From Streptomyces sp. MBT65 (GTDB taxonomy: Bacteria; Actinomycetota; Actinomycetes; Streptomycetales; Streptomycetaceae), in the NCBI RefSeq assembly GCF_016612545.1, contig NZ_JAENRY010000038.1, positions 1-64,000 of the forward strand: a DNA stretch of 64,000 nucleotides. The letters run 5' to 3'. The notes under the pieces were generated by a model. The model did no database searches. It was not told the origin of the DNA and was given only the letters and a program-made list of their open reading frames with translations. This document shows, piece by piece, positions 7,097-16,631 of the stretch. The translations under genes and the position numbers were made by a program. The first letter of the stretch is position 1, and each line of letters starts with the position of its first letter.

Positions 7097-8608
7097 TCAG
7101 TAGGTTCCGCCGTAGTAGGACGCGGGGGTCGCTCCGGCCGAGGCGGCCATGACCGTGAAGGGCACCCTGGTCACCGGGGACTCCGTACCGGAGGCGACGA
7201 CGGCGAAGACGTCGACGACATGCGCGCCCGCGCCCCACTCCCATCCGGCTTCCCACGACCAGCCGCCGTTCGGGGCCACGGGGGTGCCGCCCAGCAGCAC
7301 TCCGTTCTCCCGGAAACCCACCTGGGCGAAAGCGCCGGCCGAGCCGGTGAAGACGACCCGTGCGGACGCGACCTGCTCGTGGGCCACGGGCTCCAGCACC
7401 ACCGGCGCGGTGGTGCTCGGCCCGACCGTCGAGATCATCGCGGCCCGGTCCATGGGCGGGGCGGCGACCGCCCCGCCCGAGTCGACCGCCGTGAAGCGGA
7501 TCTCGGTGCGCCGGGACTGGAAGCCCGCCGCGTCCACGCCGTAGACCTTCACGGGGTGTTCGCCCTTGCTCCAGGCCCTGCCGAGTTCCCAGGACCAGGT
7601 GCCGTGGGCGTCGACGTCGGTCTGGCCGAGGTACTTTCCGTGCTCCCAGACGATCACCTTGACCGCTCCCGGGGCGTGGCCCGCGAGCCGTACGGCGTCC
7701 CTGCGGATCTCCGTGCCCGGTACGGGTGTTGTCACGGTCGGGGGCAGGAACTCGTCGCCGCGGACCATGGTCGTTGCGGCCAGGTAGGAGTCGATGGCGG
7801 ACCTGTCGCGGTCCGGCTCCTCGAATCCGTTGCTCACGTACCCGAGCCGTGGGGCGATGCCGTCGATCAGGAGGTTGACGATGCCCATCAGCATCGGGAC
7901 GTTGCGGCCCGCGATCTGGGTGTGGTCCGCGATGTGCGGGGAGTCGCTGAAGACGAAGTTGAAGTTCTCGTAGTGCTGGAAGAGCCCGAGGAAGGGCTCG
8001 ATCTGGGTCGGGTACTGGTCGTCCTGGGGCGAGGAGACCAGGTACACGTTGGCCGCGCGGTTGGCCCCGGAGCGGACCAGGTCGGGGACGAGGGAGTCGA
8101 CGATCCGCACGTTCTCCTCCGGCACGCCCTCGCCGAGCATGAACCGGGCGGTACCGGGGTGCACGTTCTTCACGTACGTGCCGATCGAGAACTGGGGCGC
8201 GATGGCGACGATGTTCTTGAAGCCGTACTTCAGGCCGAAGTAGAGGGCCGCGCTTCCGCCCTTGGAGCCGCCCCACAGCGTGACCGACTCCGTGGTGAGG
8301 TCGAGGGACTTCATCACGTTCGAGATGAGGGTGACGACGGACTGCTCCAGGCCGAAGTCCATCCCCTTGCACAGGTAGTAGCTCCGGTTGCCCTCGAAAC
8401 TGTCCCGGATCCAGAGGATGTTCGCGCACAGCTTGTCGAACACCCCGTTGGACCAGCCGTAGTCGCTCGGCGCGGAGAAGTTGGCGAAGACGACGACCAG
8501 GTGCCGGTTGCCCTTCTGCGCGTGGGCGAAGCGGTACTCGACCGGGAACGCGCCCGCGGCTTCGATGCCGGTGAGCAGGTGCCTCCCGTTCGCGGGTGCT
8601 GGGGACAT
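7097..8608 (-). CDS. Alpha/beta-hydrolase-like protein with C-terminal Ig-like repeats (copy B)
   Basis: A 503-residue protein. The N-terminal half has a nucleophile elbow LWGGSKGGSAALYFGLKYG with Ser115 in the G-x-S-x-G position. Conserved Asp-rich (LVSSPQDDQYPTQIEPFL) and His (SDSPHIADHTQ) segments could complete a triad. The C-terminal half contains two Ig-like beta-sandwich repeats with paired WSWE..GAH/GEHPVKVY signatures, the kind that bind or present glycans. There is no signal peptide or membrane segment. Its paralog lies immediately upstream. The fold resembles serine-hydrolase-like proteins of capsule and surface-glycopolymer loci such as the XcbB/CpsF or Asp2 groups, but I cannot assign a substrate. 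The neighbouring CDP-glycerol transferase supports a cell-envelope role. Confidence 0.75.
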   Translation of the reverse strand: MSPAPANGRHLLTGIEAAGAFPVEYRFAHAQKGNRHLVVVFANFSAPSDYGWSNGVFDKLCANILWIRDSFEGNRSYYLCKGMDFGLEQSVVTLISNVMKSLDLTTESVTLWGGSKGGSAALYFGLKYGFKNIVAIAPQFSIGTYVKNVHPGTARFMLGEGVPEENVRIVDSLVPDLVRSGANRAANVYLVSSPQDDQYPTQIEPFLGLFQHYENFNFVFSDSPHIADHTQIAGRNVPMLMGIVNLLIDGIAPRLGYVSNGFEEPDRDRSAIDSYLAATTMVRGDEFLPPTVTTPVPGTEIRRDAVRLAGHAPGAVKVIVWEHGKYLGQTDVDAHGTWSWELGRAWSKGEHPVKVYGVDAAGFQSRRTEIRFTAVDSGGAVAAPPMDRAAMISTVGPSTTAPVVLEPVAHEQVASARVVFTGSAGAFAQVGFRENGVLLGGTPVAPNGGWSWEAGWEWGAGAHVVDVFAVVASGTESPVTRVPFTVMAASAGATPASYYGGTY

Positions 8609-8640
8609 GGGCGGAATCCGTTCCTGGGTCGAGTCGGGGT

Positions 8641-10104
8641 TCAGTGGGCGGGGGCGGCCGGGGTCGGGATGACCGCGAAGGTGACGGAGGCGGGCGGCGA
8701 CTCGTCGCCTGCGGCGTTCACCACGAACGCCTCGACGGTGTGCGGACCCTCGGTCCAGCGCCACTCCGCGTTCCAGAGCCAGCGGCCGTCGTGGGCGAGG
8801 CCGCAGGAGCCGAGGAAGACCCCGTTCTCCCGGAAGCCCACCTGGGTAGCGCCGTTGGCTGCGCCGGTCAACCGGACCTGCACGTCGAGGAGTTGCTGGT
8901 ACGGCTCCGGTGTGTGCACCAGCGGAGGCAGCAGAATTCCTACGGCCACCGGGCTTGGCGTCGGTGCCGCCACGACGTGTTCCGAGACGGTGAACCGGGC
9001 CTCCGTGCGCTCGGACTGGTAGCCGCTGGCATCGACGGCGAAGAGCTTCAGCAGGTGCTCGCCCGCGCTCCACGGCCGGTCCCGCTGCCAGGTCCAGCCG
9101 CCGTCGGCGCCGACCGGTGCCGACGCCAGGTAGGCACCGTTCTCCCAGATGCTGACGCGGACCGCGCCCGGGGCCCGGCCGGCGCAGCGGACGTCGGTCG
9201 TGGGCAGCAGGTCGTGGGGGCGCGGCGCGGTGACGACCGGCGCGGCGAACGACTCCTGCACCACGGCCGTCGACGCCAGGAACTCCGTGATGCCCGAGGT
9301 GTCGGCGTCGGGTTCCTCGTAGCCGTGCCGGGTGAGTCCGAGGCGGGGCGTGATCCCCTCGACGAGGAGGTAGGCGATGCCCAGCAGCGGGGGCGTGTTG
9401 CGCTGGGTGACCTTCCCGTGGTCGGTGATGAACGGGGACTCGCTGAAGATGAGGTTGAAGTTCGGGTAGTTCCGCAACAGGCCGAGGAACGGCTCCACTT
9501 GGGTGCTGTACTGCTCGTCCTGCGGCGAGGACACCAGGTACAGGTTGGTGTCCGGGCTCGCGCCCGCCGCGAGCAGGTCGGGCAGGACCGCGTCGAGGAC
9601 CCGGACGTCGTCGTCGGCCATCGCCTCGCCGAGCATGTTCCTGCCGGTGTCGGGATAGACATCGCGCACGAAGGTGCCGATCCGCAACTGCGGGACGCTG
9701 GCGACGACATTGCGGAAGCCGTATCTGAGCCCGAAGTGGAGCGCGGCGCTGCCGCCCTTCGAACTGCCCCACAGCGTCACGTCGTTCGGGGTCAGTCCGA
9801 GGGACTTCGTCACCCGGGTGATGAGCCCGATGACGGACTGCTCGACCCCGAAGTCCATCTCCCTGCACAGGTAGTAGGTGTTCCCGCCGTCGAACCGGTC
9901 GCGGATCCAGAGGATGTTGCACCGCAGGGTGTCGAGGATGCCGGTGGCCCAGCCGTAGTCGTCCGGGGCGTAGATGTTGGCGAAGACGACCATCAGATGC
10001 CGGTTGCCGCTGCGCGCGTGCGTGAACCGGTACTCGACGGGGTGGCTGCCCGAGGCGTCGATCCCGCCGATCACCTTGCGGCCCTTGGCAGTTGCTTCAG
10101 CCAT
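8641..10104 (-). CDS. Alpha/beta-hydrolase-like protein with C-terminal Ig-like repeats (copy A)
   Basis: A 487-residue paralog of the 7097-8608 product. Segments such as HPVEYRFTHARSGNRHLMVV and YYLCREMDFGVEQSV are near-identical to the copy. The nucleophile elbow is LWGSSKGGSAALHFGLRYG with Ser115 at the same position. The C-terminal half again has two Ig-like repeats (WTWQRDRPWSAGEHLLKLFA and LWNAEWRWTEGPHTVEAFV). The ATG at 10104 gives an N-terminus that aligns with the paralog; a GTG at 10140 is also possible. The 32-nt gap to copy B implies one transcript. Duplication followed by divergence suggests two related substrates or a heteromer. It faces a divergent exported endonuclease/phosphatase-family gene. 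Confidence 0.75.
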   Translation of the reverse strand: MAEATAKGRKVIGGIDASGSHPVEYRFTHARSGNRHLMVVFANIYAPDDYGWATGILDTLRCNILWIRDRFDGGNTYYLCREMDFGVEQSVIGLITRVTKSLGLTPNDVTLWGSSKGGSAALHFGLRYGFRNVVASVPQLRIGTFVRDVYPDTGRNMLGEAMADDDVRVLDAVLPDLLAAGASPDTNLYLVSSPQDEQYSTQVEPFLGLLRNYPNFNLIFSESPFITDHGKVTQRNTPPLLGIAYLLVEGITPRLGLTRHGYEEPDADTSGITEFLASTAVVQESFAAPVVTAPRPHDLLPTTDVRCAGRAPGAVRVSIWENGAYLASAPVGADGGWTWQRDRPWSAGEHLLKLFAVDASGYQSERTEARFTVSEHVVAAPTPSPVAVGILLPPLVHTPEPYQQLLDVQVRLTGAANGATQVGFRENGVFLGSCGLAHDGRWLWNAEWRWTEGPHTVEAFVVNAAGDESPPASVTFAVIPTPAAPAH

Positions 10105-10183
10105 GACGTGCTTCGCTCTCGTCGGGGGTGCCGGGGGCACGGGAAATGTGGTGTCCGGTCGGATGATCAGCGATCATGTCCTG

Positions 10184-11089
10184 ATGCATCCCGCTACCTC
10201 CCCGTCCGGGCACATGGGCATCCCGTGGCGCAGGCTCGCCGTCGCCGCGGCGGCCCTGCTCGGACTCGCCACCGTGGTGACCGCGGTCCAGTCGTACGGC
10301 CCCACCCGCTCCTACGCGTCCTCCCGGACGCTGACCGTGGCGACCTGGAACATGTGCGGGGTACGGCAGTGGGGCTGTGCCGCGACCGGCAGTTGGGCGG
10401 AGAAGCGGACGCAGCTCAGTCACCTCGCGACCCGGGCCGGGGCTCGGGTGGTCTTCCTCCAGGAGACCTGCGAGGCGGAGCTGGAGTCGGTGCGCCGGGA
10501 ACTCGGCGGGTCCTGGCACATGGCGTTCCACGCCTACTCCGAGCGCGACCGGGCGGGGCGCACGACGCCGATCCGCTGCGCGACGCCCGGGGCGGGCACC
10601 GCCGGTTTCGCCATCCTCGCCGCCTACCGTCTGTCGGCCGTCACCGCCGTGGCCGCGCAGCAGCCCACCGTGGGAGTGCGGCGCGGCATCCTGTGCGCCA
10701 CGGTCGCGGCCCACGACCTCCGGGTGTGCACGGCCCATCTGAGCCCGCGGCACAGCGATGTCGTACACCCCGCATGGGAGTTCCGCGACGACCAGTTGAA
10801 GGCGCTGGCCCGCGCGGGGGCCGCGCGGCGCACGGTGTACGGCGGTGACCTGAACGTGAATCCGCCGGGGTCGCGCAACCCCTTCTCCTGGGTGTGGCCG
10901 GCCGGCCCCTACACCTCGCACCGGGAGTGCGACCAGGCGTCCGGGTCCTCGCGGGCAGGGCGGGCGACCCATGTGTCGGGCCACAAGTTCGACTACCTCT
11001 TCACCGGGTTGCCCCGGGCCGGCTGCACGGTGCGCGACACCGGCAGGTCGGACCACTTCGCCCTGCTCCTGAAGGTGCGCACGGGCTGA
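10184..11089 (+). CDS. Exported endonuclease/exonuclease/phosphatase-family protein
   Basis: A 301-residue metal-dependent EEP-fold enzyme. The family motifs are in order: TVATWNMCG, VVFLQETCEAE (the Glu that binds the metal), VCTAHLSPRH, YGGDLNVNP, FDYLFTG and the catalytic SDHFALLL near the C-terminus. An N-terminal hydrophobic stretch (RRLAVAAAALLGLATVVTAV) is a signal peptide or membrane anchor, so catalysis is extracytoplasmic. In-frame ATGs at 10163, 10184 and 10214 are all possible starts and none has a strong ribosome-binding site; 10184 is a compromise. The substrate could be nucleic acid, a sphingomyelin-like lipid or a phosphorylated glycan; sequence alone does not decide. Confidence 0.85.
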   Translation: MHPATSPSGHMGIPWRRLAVAAAALLGLATVVTAVQSYGPTRSYASSRTLTVATWNMCGVRQWGCAATGSWAEKRTQLSHLATRAGARVVFLQETCEAELESVRRELGGSWHMAFHAYSERDRAGRTTPIRCATPGAGTAGFAILAAYRLSAVTAVAAQQPTVGVRRGILCATVAAHDLRVCTAHLSPRHSDVVHPAWEFRDDQLKALARAGAARRTVYGGDLNVNPPGSRNPFSWVWPAGPYTSHRECDQASGSSRAGRATHVSGHKFDYLFTGLPRAGCTVRDTGRSDHFALLLKVRTG

Positions 11090-11177
11090 CCGGAACTCCC
11101 GGCGGCCCTCGACGGTGGGGTCGGGGGCCGAGGGTCCGTTCACTGGCTTCGTCATGGCGTGCGATGACCGTTCGATG

Positions 11178-14100
11178 TCATACGACCACGCCCTCGACGA
11201 TCCTTCCCGGGGGCGACGGTTCGTCAGTGAAACGATCCTGCCGTGCATCCGTCGACGCGGCCTGCTGCTGCGGCCGCACCATCTGCCGCTGTGGCCCGTT
11301 CGCCGTGGCGGAGGGGACCCGGGTGTCGGCCGGCATCGGCTGCGCGGGCAGCGCGTTCACGGACCCGGGGGCACCGGCCGCGGGCTGCGCCGGGTGCCGC
11401 TGCGGGGTGAACCAGTGCTGGGCGTTCCAGGCGATCGGCGTGAGCGGGCGGCCCTGGTGACTCGTGTCCACGGTGCCGACGGCCGGCGCCCGTGCCTCCT
11501 CGGGCGCGAGGTCGCCGCCGACGACCAGCATCCGGTCCGCGAGCCGTGCCGAGGCATGGCCGTCGTCGAGGTCGCAGAACTCCCGCTGGAACCAGCGGTA
11601 CCGCTCGGCGTAGGCGTCCTGGATCCCGTCGATTCCCCGGATGGCTGTCACCAGGTCCTCGGAGGAGTACACGAGCGGGCCGGGCGCGCTGCGTTCGAAG
11701 TCGAAGTAGAAGCCGCGCAGGGTGTCCCGGTAGTGGTCCAGGTCGTAGGTGAAGAACAGGATCGGGCGCCCGGTGTTGACGTAGTCGAACATCAGCGACG
11801 AGTAGTCCGTGATCATCACGTCGGTGATCAGGGACAGATCGGCCATGTCCGGGTAGTCCGAGACGTCGAAGACGAAGCCGTCGCCCGCGCCCGGCACCGG
11901 GTCCACCACGTTGGGGTGGCGCCGGACCAGGAGCACATGGTCGGCGGCCAGCCGGGCCCGGGCGTCCGCGAGGTCGACCCGGAAGTCCAGCTTGTACTTG
12001 CCGGGCGCGTAGTACTGGTCGTCGCGCCAGGTCGGCGCGTACATCACGACCCGCTTGCCGTCGGGCAGGCCGATACGCCGACGGATCTCCTGTTCGCACT
12101 CCTCCATGCCGGGTCTGCGCAGGATGTCGTTGCGCGGGTAGCCGGACTCCACCATCTCGCCCGGGAATCCGAAGGCGCGCTGGAGGATCGGGGTGGAGAA
12201 GCTGTTGGGCGAGACCAGCATGTCCCAGTTCCGCACCTCCTTCTCGACCCGCTCCAGATAGCGCTGGTCCGCGAAGTGGATGGCCTCGATGTCGTGGCCG
12301 ATCTTCTTCAGCGGGGTGCCGTGCCAGGTCTGCACGACGACCTGGCCGTCACGCTTCTGGAACCAGTCGGGCAGGTGGTTGTTGGCGACGACATACCGGC
12401 TGGTGGCCAGCGCCTCGTACCACTGCGGCGACCACATGCGCACGGGTGTCGCGGTCGGCGGGACCTGGACCTGGTCGTCGCGGACGACCCAGAGGTGCTC
12501 GACGTCGAGGCCCCGGCGCACCAGTTCCTCGTGCAGGGCGCGGGGGCTGTCGGAGTACTGGGTGCCCTTGAAGGCGTCGAAGAGGATCGCGGGGCGTACC
12601 TTCTTCCGCCGCGCGGCCGGGTAGGCCTTGGTGCGCAGCAGCTTCTGGCGGTACGGGCCGCGCGCGTCGTCCGGCATCGCGGAGTGCACGAGGAGGGAGA
12701 GCCGGTCGTAGGCCTCGGCCTGGAGTTCGTAGCGGCGCTCGTTCTCCTCGAAGTCCTTCGGGAAGGCCTCGACGAGGGACTGCTCGATCTTCACCATGAG
12801 GTCTTCGAGCCGGTCCTCGCGGGCCACCGAGGACAGGTCCTGACGGCGCAGGAAGAAGTCCCAGCGCCCGGCGGCCAGCGGGATCTCGCCGGCCAGGGTG
12901 CGCATGGCGGCCGGCGAGAGGACGGCGCGGAAGGCGTTGCCGTCCCAGCGGAGCGGGACCTCGCGTTCCGCGCCGTGTGCCCGGGAGCGCACCACGAGGT
13001 GGGCGTCGCGGTACTCCCGCGCGGTCAGCCGGTCGGCGGCCAGATAGCGGCCGGTGATCTGGAGGGAGCCGTCCTCGCCCCAGACGAAGTCGTTCGCCAT
13101 GGGCAGGGTCGCGCGCTCGAAGAGCACGAGGTAGCCGGAGCCGTTGCGGTGGACGACGACCTCGCGGTCGCCCTCGCGGGTCTGGAGCGCGGAGGGCATG
13201 GGGTAGTGCCCGTCGGGCGTCTCCTCGGCGACCACCGGATAGATGGTCATCTTCCGGCCCTCGACATGGCAGGTGGTCTTCCAGCCGTTGCTGCCCATGT
13301 GCCAGGACTGGGGTACGTCCGCCCCGGCCTCGGCGTCCACGCGGTGTCCCGGTATGAGGACGCGCAGCGGGACCCTGGCGGTGAACGTGCACCAGCCCTC
13401 GCCGCCGGGCCGGAAGTGGACGCGTGCGTCGTGCTCCCCGGTCCCGCTCATGCTGGTGACGCGGAGCTTGCCCCACTCGGGGACCTTGGGGCCGAGATAG
13501 ACGCCGTTCAGCTCCAGTTGGTCGCCGTCGATCCGGTGGCCGGTGATCCGGCAGCGCACGATCTCCACGCGTAGCTTGAGCTTGCCCTGGAGGAACACGG
13601 GCAGGACCCGGGTGTTCTTGTCGACATAGCGGTACGGCGGGTTGGCGGCGGTTCCGGCGCCGCCCCGGTCGATGCCCCGGTAGCGGAACAGACCGCGGCT
13701 GAGCACACCGGCGGCGACGTCCCAGGTGCCCTCGACCCACTGGCCGCGACGCTTGAGACGGGTGGTGTCGATCCGGGACTCGAAGCCGGCCCAGTCGTAG
13801 CAGTAACGATTCTGGTTGGACTGCTCGGTGGCCTGCGGCGCGTACGTGGTCTTCGCCGTGGTGATCACCATCCGCCCCTGCTTCTTGTTGCGCAGGGCGA
13901 TCGCCTTCACCGACATGTGCTTCTTGTGCACGTTGATGAAGCGGACGTACGCCGAGCCGCTCAGGGTCAGCAGATGGCCGTTCGTGCTCCAGCGGGCGCC
14001 GTCGAGCGACCCGTGCAGCGAGAACTCCTTGTCCAGTCGGTAGGCCTTCTTGTCGATGCCCACCTCCCGGTCCCCGAGGTAGGGGTACTTGAGGTAGCGG

Positions 14101-15137
14101 TGGAACCGGCGCTGGACGGGCATCGGTCCGCCGCGTCGCTCGAACTGGATGACCTCCAGCAGTTCGGGCAGCCGCCAGTCGCGCACCAGGAGCCACTTGA
14201 CCCGGGCCTCCGCCGGCAGCTCGTCGATGATGGTGGCGTCGGCCTCGTCGAGGAACTCGTTGACCCACTCCATGAAGGCCTGCCGGTACTCCTCGTCCGC
14301 GTCCGGGAGCACCTTCAGATGCAGCATCAGGTCGGACTTGAGGCAGGCGAGGTCGTACTTGCGCTTGCTCTCCTCGTACAGCCGGGAGCGTCGCTCGGCC
14401 AGGAAGCGGCTGACCGACTGGACGGCGGCGACACGGTCGCGCAGGTTGGACAGCTCGGTGTGGCGCTGGGTGATCGAGGGGGCGGCGCCGCCCTCGCGAC
14501 GGCGCCAGAAGTAGACGATGTCGGTGACGACGTCGACCTTGGCGGCCCGGAAGTGGGCGAACATGTTGACCCAGGAGTCCTCGTAGAGGACGCCTTCGGG
14601 GAACTCGATGAAGTGGTAGTCCCAGAAGGACCGCCGGAACAGCTTGTTCCAGACGGTGCGGTCGTAGATGAGCGCCTCGAACCGGGTGATGTGGGTGCCG
14701 CGCCGGCTCTTCTGCATCGGGGTCTTGTGCAGCGGCGACTGCCACTTCTTGGTGGAGTTCATCATCTGCACGTTGCCCGAGACGAAGTCCGAACCGGACT
14801 CCTCCACCGTGCGCACGAGGAGTTCGTAGGCGTACTCGGGAATGACGTCGTCCCCGTCGACGAACGCGATGAACTCGCCGCGCGGATGCATCGCCCGCAG
14901 ACCGGTGTTCCGGGCATGACCCGGCCCCTGCGGCTCCTGCCGGATGAGCCGGAAACGCGGGTCCGCCGCGCAGAACTCGGCGGCGATGGCCGTCGAGCGG
15001 TCGGTGGAACCGTCGTCGACGAGGATCACCTCGAAATCGCGGAACGACTGCTGCGCGATCGACTCCAGACATTCCGTGAGATAGGTCTCAACATCCTGAA
15101 AGGGAACGACAACACTGAGACGCGGATGATCCGCCAA
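11178..15137 (-). CDS. Bifunctional GT2 glycosyltransferase / CDP-glycerol glycerophosphotransferase
   Basis: A very large (1319-residue) teichoic-acid-type polymer synthase. Residues 1 to about 230 form a GT-A (GT2) domain with VVVPFQDVETYL, LVDDGSTDRS and the metal-binding VDGDD at 93-97. A central beta-rich region of roughly 500 residues follows. The C-terminal third is a CDP-glycerol:poly(glycerophosphate) transferase with TWHGTPLKKIGHD, YAPTWRDDQ, VLLVRRHPN, ITDYSSLMFDY and GRPILFFTYDLDHY. The start is TTG at 15137, 6 nt after GGAG. It probably builds a poly(glycerol phosphate) or glycosylated wall polymer at the inner membrane face. A divergent LCP ligase gene, which would attach such a polymer, lies 395 bp away. 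Confidence 0.93.
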   Translation of the reverse strand: MADHPRLSVVVPFQDVETYLTECLESIAQQSFRDFEVILVDDGSTDRSTAIAAEFCAADPRFRLIRQEPQGPGHARNTGLRAMHPRGEFIAFVDGDDVIPEYAYELLVRTVEESGSDFVSGNVQMMNSTKKWQSPLHKTPMQKSRRGTHITRFEALIYDRTVWNKLFRRSFWDYHFIEFPEGVLYEDSWVNMFAHFRAAKVDVVTDIVYFWRRREGGAAPSITQRHTELSNLRDRVAAVQSVSRFLAERRSRLYEESKRKYDLACLKSDLMLHLKVLPDADEEYRQAFMEWVNEFLDEADATIIDELPAEARVKWLLVRDWRLPELLEVIQFERRGGPMPVQRRFHRYLKYPYLGDREVGIDKKAYRLDKEFSLHGSLDGARWSTNGHLLTLSGSAYVRFINVHKKHMSVKAIALRNKKQGRMVITTAKTTYAPQATEQSNQNRYCYDWAGFESRIDTTRLKRRGQWVEGTWDVAAGVLSRGLFRYRGIDRGGAGTAANPPYRYVDKNTRVLPVFLQGKLKLRVEIVRCRITGHRIDGDQLELNGVYLGPKVPEWGKLRVTSMSGTGEHDARVHFRPGGEGWCTFTARVPLRVLIPGHRVDAEAGADVPQSWHMGSNGWKTTCHVEGRKMTIYPVVAEETPDGHYPMPSALQTREGDREVVVHRNGSGYLVLFERATLPMANDFVWGEDGSLQITGRYLAADRLTAREYRDAHLVVRSRAHGAEREVPLRWDGNAFRAVLSPAAMRTLAGEIPLAAGRWDFFLRRQDLSSVAREDRLEDLMVKIEQSLVEAFPKDFEENERRYELQAEAYDRLSLLVHSAMPDDARGPYRQKLLRTKAYPAARRKKVRPAILFDAFKGTQYSDSPRALHEELVRRGLDVEHLWVVRDDQVQVPPTATPVRMWSPQWYEALATSRYVVANNHLPDWFQKRDGQVVVQTWHGTPLKKIGHDIEAIHFADQRYLERVEKEVRNWDMLVSPNSFSTPILQRAFGFPGEMVESGYPRNDILRRPGMEECEQEIRRRIGLPDGKRVVMYAPTWRDDQYYAPGKYKLDFRVDLADARARLAADHVLLVRRHPNVVDPVPGAGDGFVFDVSDYPDMADLSLITDVMITDYSSLMFDYVNTGRPILFFTYDLDHYRDTLRGFYFDFERSAPGPLVYSSEDLVTAIRGIDGIQDAYAERYRWFQREFCDLDDGHASARLADRMLVVGGDLAPEEARAPAVGTVDTSHQGRPLTPIAWNAQHWFTPQRHPAQPAAGAPGSVNALPAQPMPADTRVPSATANGPQRQMVRPQQQAASTDARQDRFTDEPSPPGRIVEGVVV

Positions 15138-15532
15138 CTCACACTCCTACCGAGACAATTCGCCCACTGAGCTTGGTCGAGAAGCCCACATCGGGCGGAC
15201 ACCCCCCTGGCTCGGCACGCCCCCCAGCCCCATCGCTGGCACGCAACTGCCGTCCCCGTGGCCTCGGGCAGAGCCCCCTCCACCGAGAGCCACAGGATCC
15301 ACATATTCTTAACAGATACTAACCATGGGTCAAGTGGCGGCAATGTGGAGTTCATCCCCACCCCGCCTCAGGTACATCCCCGCTTAAAGCAGGGTCATGG
15401 GGATGTTTATAGTTCTGCCACCGCACTTAGTTCTGACACTGCACCGCTCGTTTCAGTTGGGCCGGAATCCCCCCTACCCGGGCCCCGCAAACTCCGCGCA
15501 CGCGGAGCCCGTGAGGAGAGGAACCGCACCCG
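15138..15532. promoter_or_regulatory. Divergent promoter region between the wall-polymer synthase and the LCP gene
   Basis: This 395-bp gap contains no convincing gene. It is A/T-richer than its surroundings around 15300-15330 (ATTCTTAACAGATACTAACC), where promoters for either gene could lie. Near the LCP gene are two direct repeats, AGTTCTGCCACCGCAC (15411-15426) and AGTTCTGACACTGCAC (15429-15444), 18 bp apart and identical at 14 of 16 positions, a spacing compatible with one regulator bound twice on one face of the helix. Confidence 0.45.
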
Positions 15533-16618
15533 ATGTCACACAGCGCCACGACCGAGCCCCGGCGTGCCCGAAAGTCGACCGACCGCCGCAAGAGCACACC
15601 GCCCCGCAAGAGACGCCGGGGGCGGATAATCCTGCTGTCGGCGCTGGTCCTGGTGCTGGCGGCGGGCGGTACCGCCTACTGGCTCTACAGCGGCATCGAC
15701 GGCAACATCAAGGGCGTCGACATCGACAGGGCGATCGGCGACGACCGGCCGGAGAAACTGCCCACATCGGGGCAGAACATCCTGATCCTCGGCTCGGACT
15801 CACGCGCCGGCGCCAACGCGAAACTGAACACCGGCGCGGTCTCCGGCGCCCGTTCGGACACCGCGCTGGTGATGCACATACCAGAGGGACGTAAGAAGGC
15901 GGTCGCGGTCAGCATCCCGCGCGACACCCTGGTGACCCGCCCCAAGTGCGCCAAGTCGGACGGCTCCTCGGTCGCGTCGGCCAAGCGCGTGATGTTCAAC
16001 TCCATCTACTCCCAGGTCGGTCCGGCCTGTGTGGTGAAGACGGTGGAGCAGATGTCCGGGGTCCGGATGGACCACTACGTAGAGGTCGACTTCGCCGGTT
16101 TCAAGAACCTGGTGGACGCGATCGGCGGCGTGAGCGTCACCGTCGACCAGGACATCGACGACACCTCCAGCGGTCTGCACCTGACCAAGGGCACCCACAA
16201 GCTGGACGGCACCCAGTCCCTCGCGTTCGTCCGCACCCGGCACGGCATCGGCGACGGCAGCGACCTCGGCCGGATAGGCCTCCAGCAGCAGTTCATGCTC
16301 GCGCTGCTCACCGAGATCCAGAAGCAGGACCTGCTGGGCAGCCCGGTCAAGGCGTACAAGATCGCCGACCAGCTCACCGCCGCGCTGACCACCGACTCCG
16401 ACCTCGCCTCGCTCACCAAGCTCGCGGAGTTCGGCCGCAGCCTCAACGGCGTCAACCCGTCCACCATGGAGACGATCATGCTCCCGGTGTCGTACGACAA
16501 GGTCGACCCGAACCGGGTGGTGGCCGCCGAACCCCAGGCGGGCACGCTGTGGAAGGCGCTCCGGACGGACTCGGAGATCCCCGAGTCGGCCAAGAAGTCC
16601 CCGGCGACCGGCGGTTGA
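15533..16618 (+). CDS. LytR-CpsA-Psr (LCP) family wall-polymer ligase
   Basis: A 361-residue membrane-anchored phosphotransferase of the family that moves teichoic acids and other glycopolymers from lipid carriers to peptidoglycan. A basic cytosolic N-terminus (about 30 residues, RKRRRGR) precedes one membrane segment (IILLSALVLVLAAGGTAYWL), then the extracellular LCP domain with ILGSDSRAG, SIPRDTLV and RTRHGIGDGSDLGRI, which hold the conserved Asp/Arg residues for the pyrophosphate substrate. GAGGAGAGGAA 8 nt before the ATG fixes the start. Its divergence from the CDP-glycerol polymer synthase gene makes a shared pathway likely. Confidence 0.93.
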   Translation: MSHSATTEPRRARKSTDRRKSTPPRKRRRGRIILLSALVLVLAAGGTAYWLYSGIDGNIKGVDIDRAIGDDRPEKLPTSGQNILILGSDSRAGANAKLNTGAVSGARSDTALVMHIPEGRKKAVAVSIPRDTLVTRPKCAKSDGSSVASAKRVMFNSIYSQVGPACVVKTVEQMSGVRMDHYVEVDFAGFKNLVDAIGGVSVTVDQDIDDTSSGLHLTKGTHKLDGTQSLAFVRTRHGIGDGSDLGRIGLQQQFMLALLTEIQKQDLLGSPVKAYKIADQLTAALTTDSDLASLTKLAEFGRSLNGVNPSTMETIMLPVSYDKVDPNRVVAAEPQAGTLWKALRTDSEIPESAKKSPATGG

Positions 16619-16631
16619 GCCGCCCGTAGGC

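Noticed and set aside
15258..15629. Plus-strand frame before the LCP gene
   Set aside because: It spans the promoter region and overlaps the LCP start; Pro/Arg-rich with no conserved feature.
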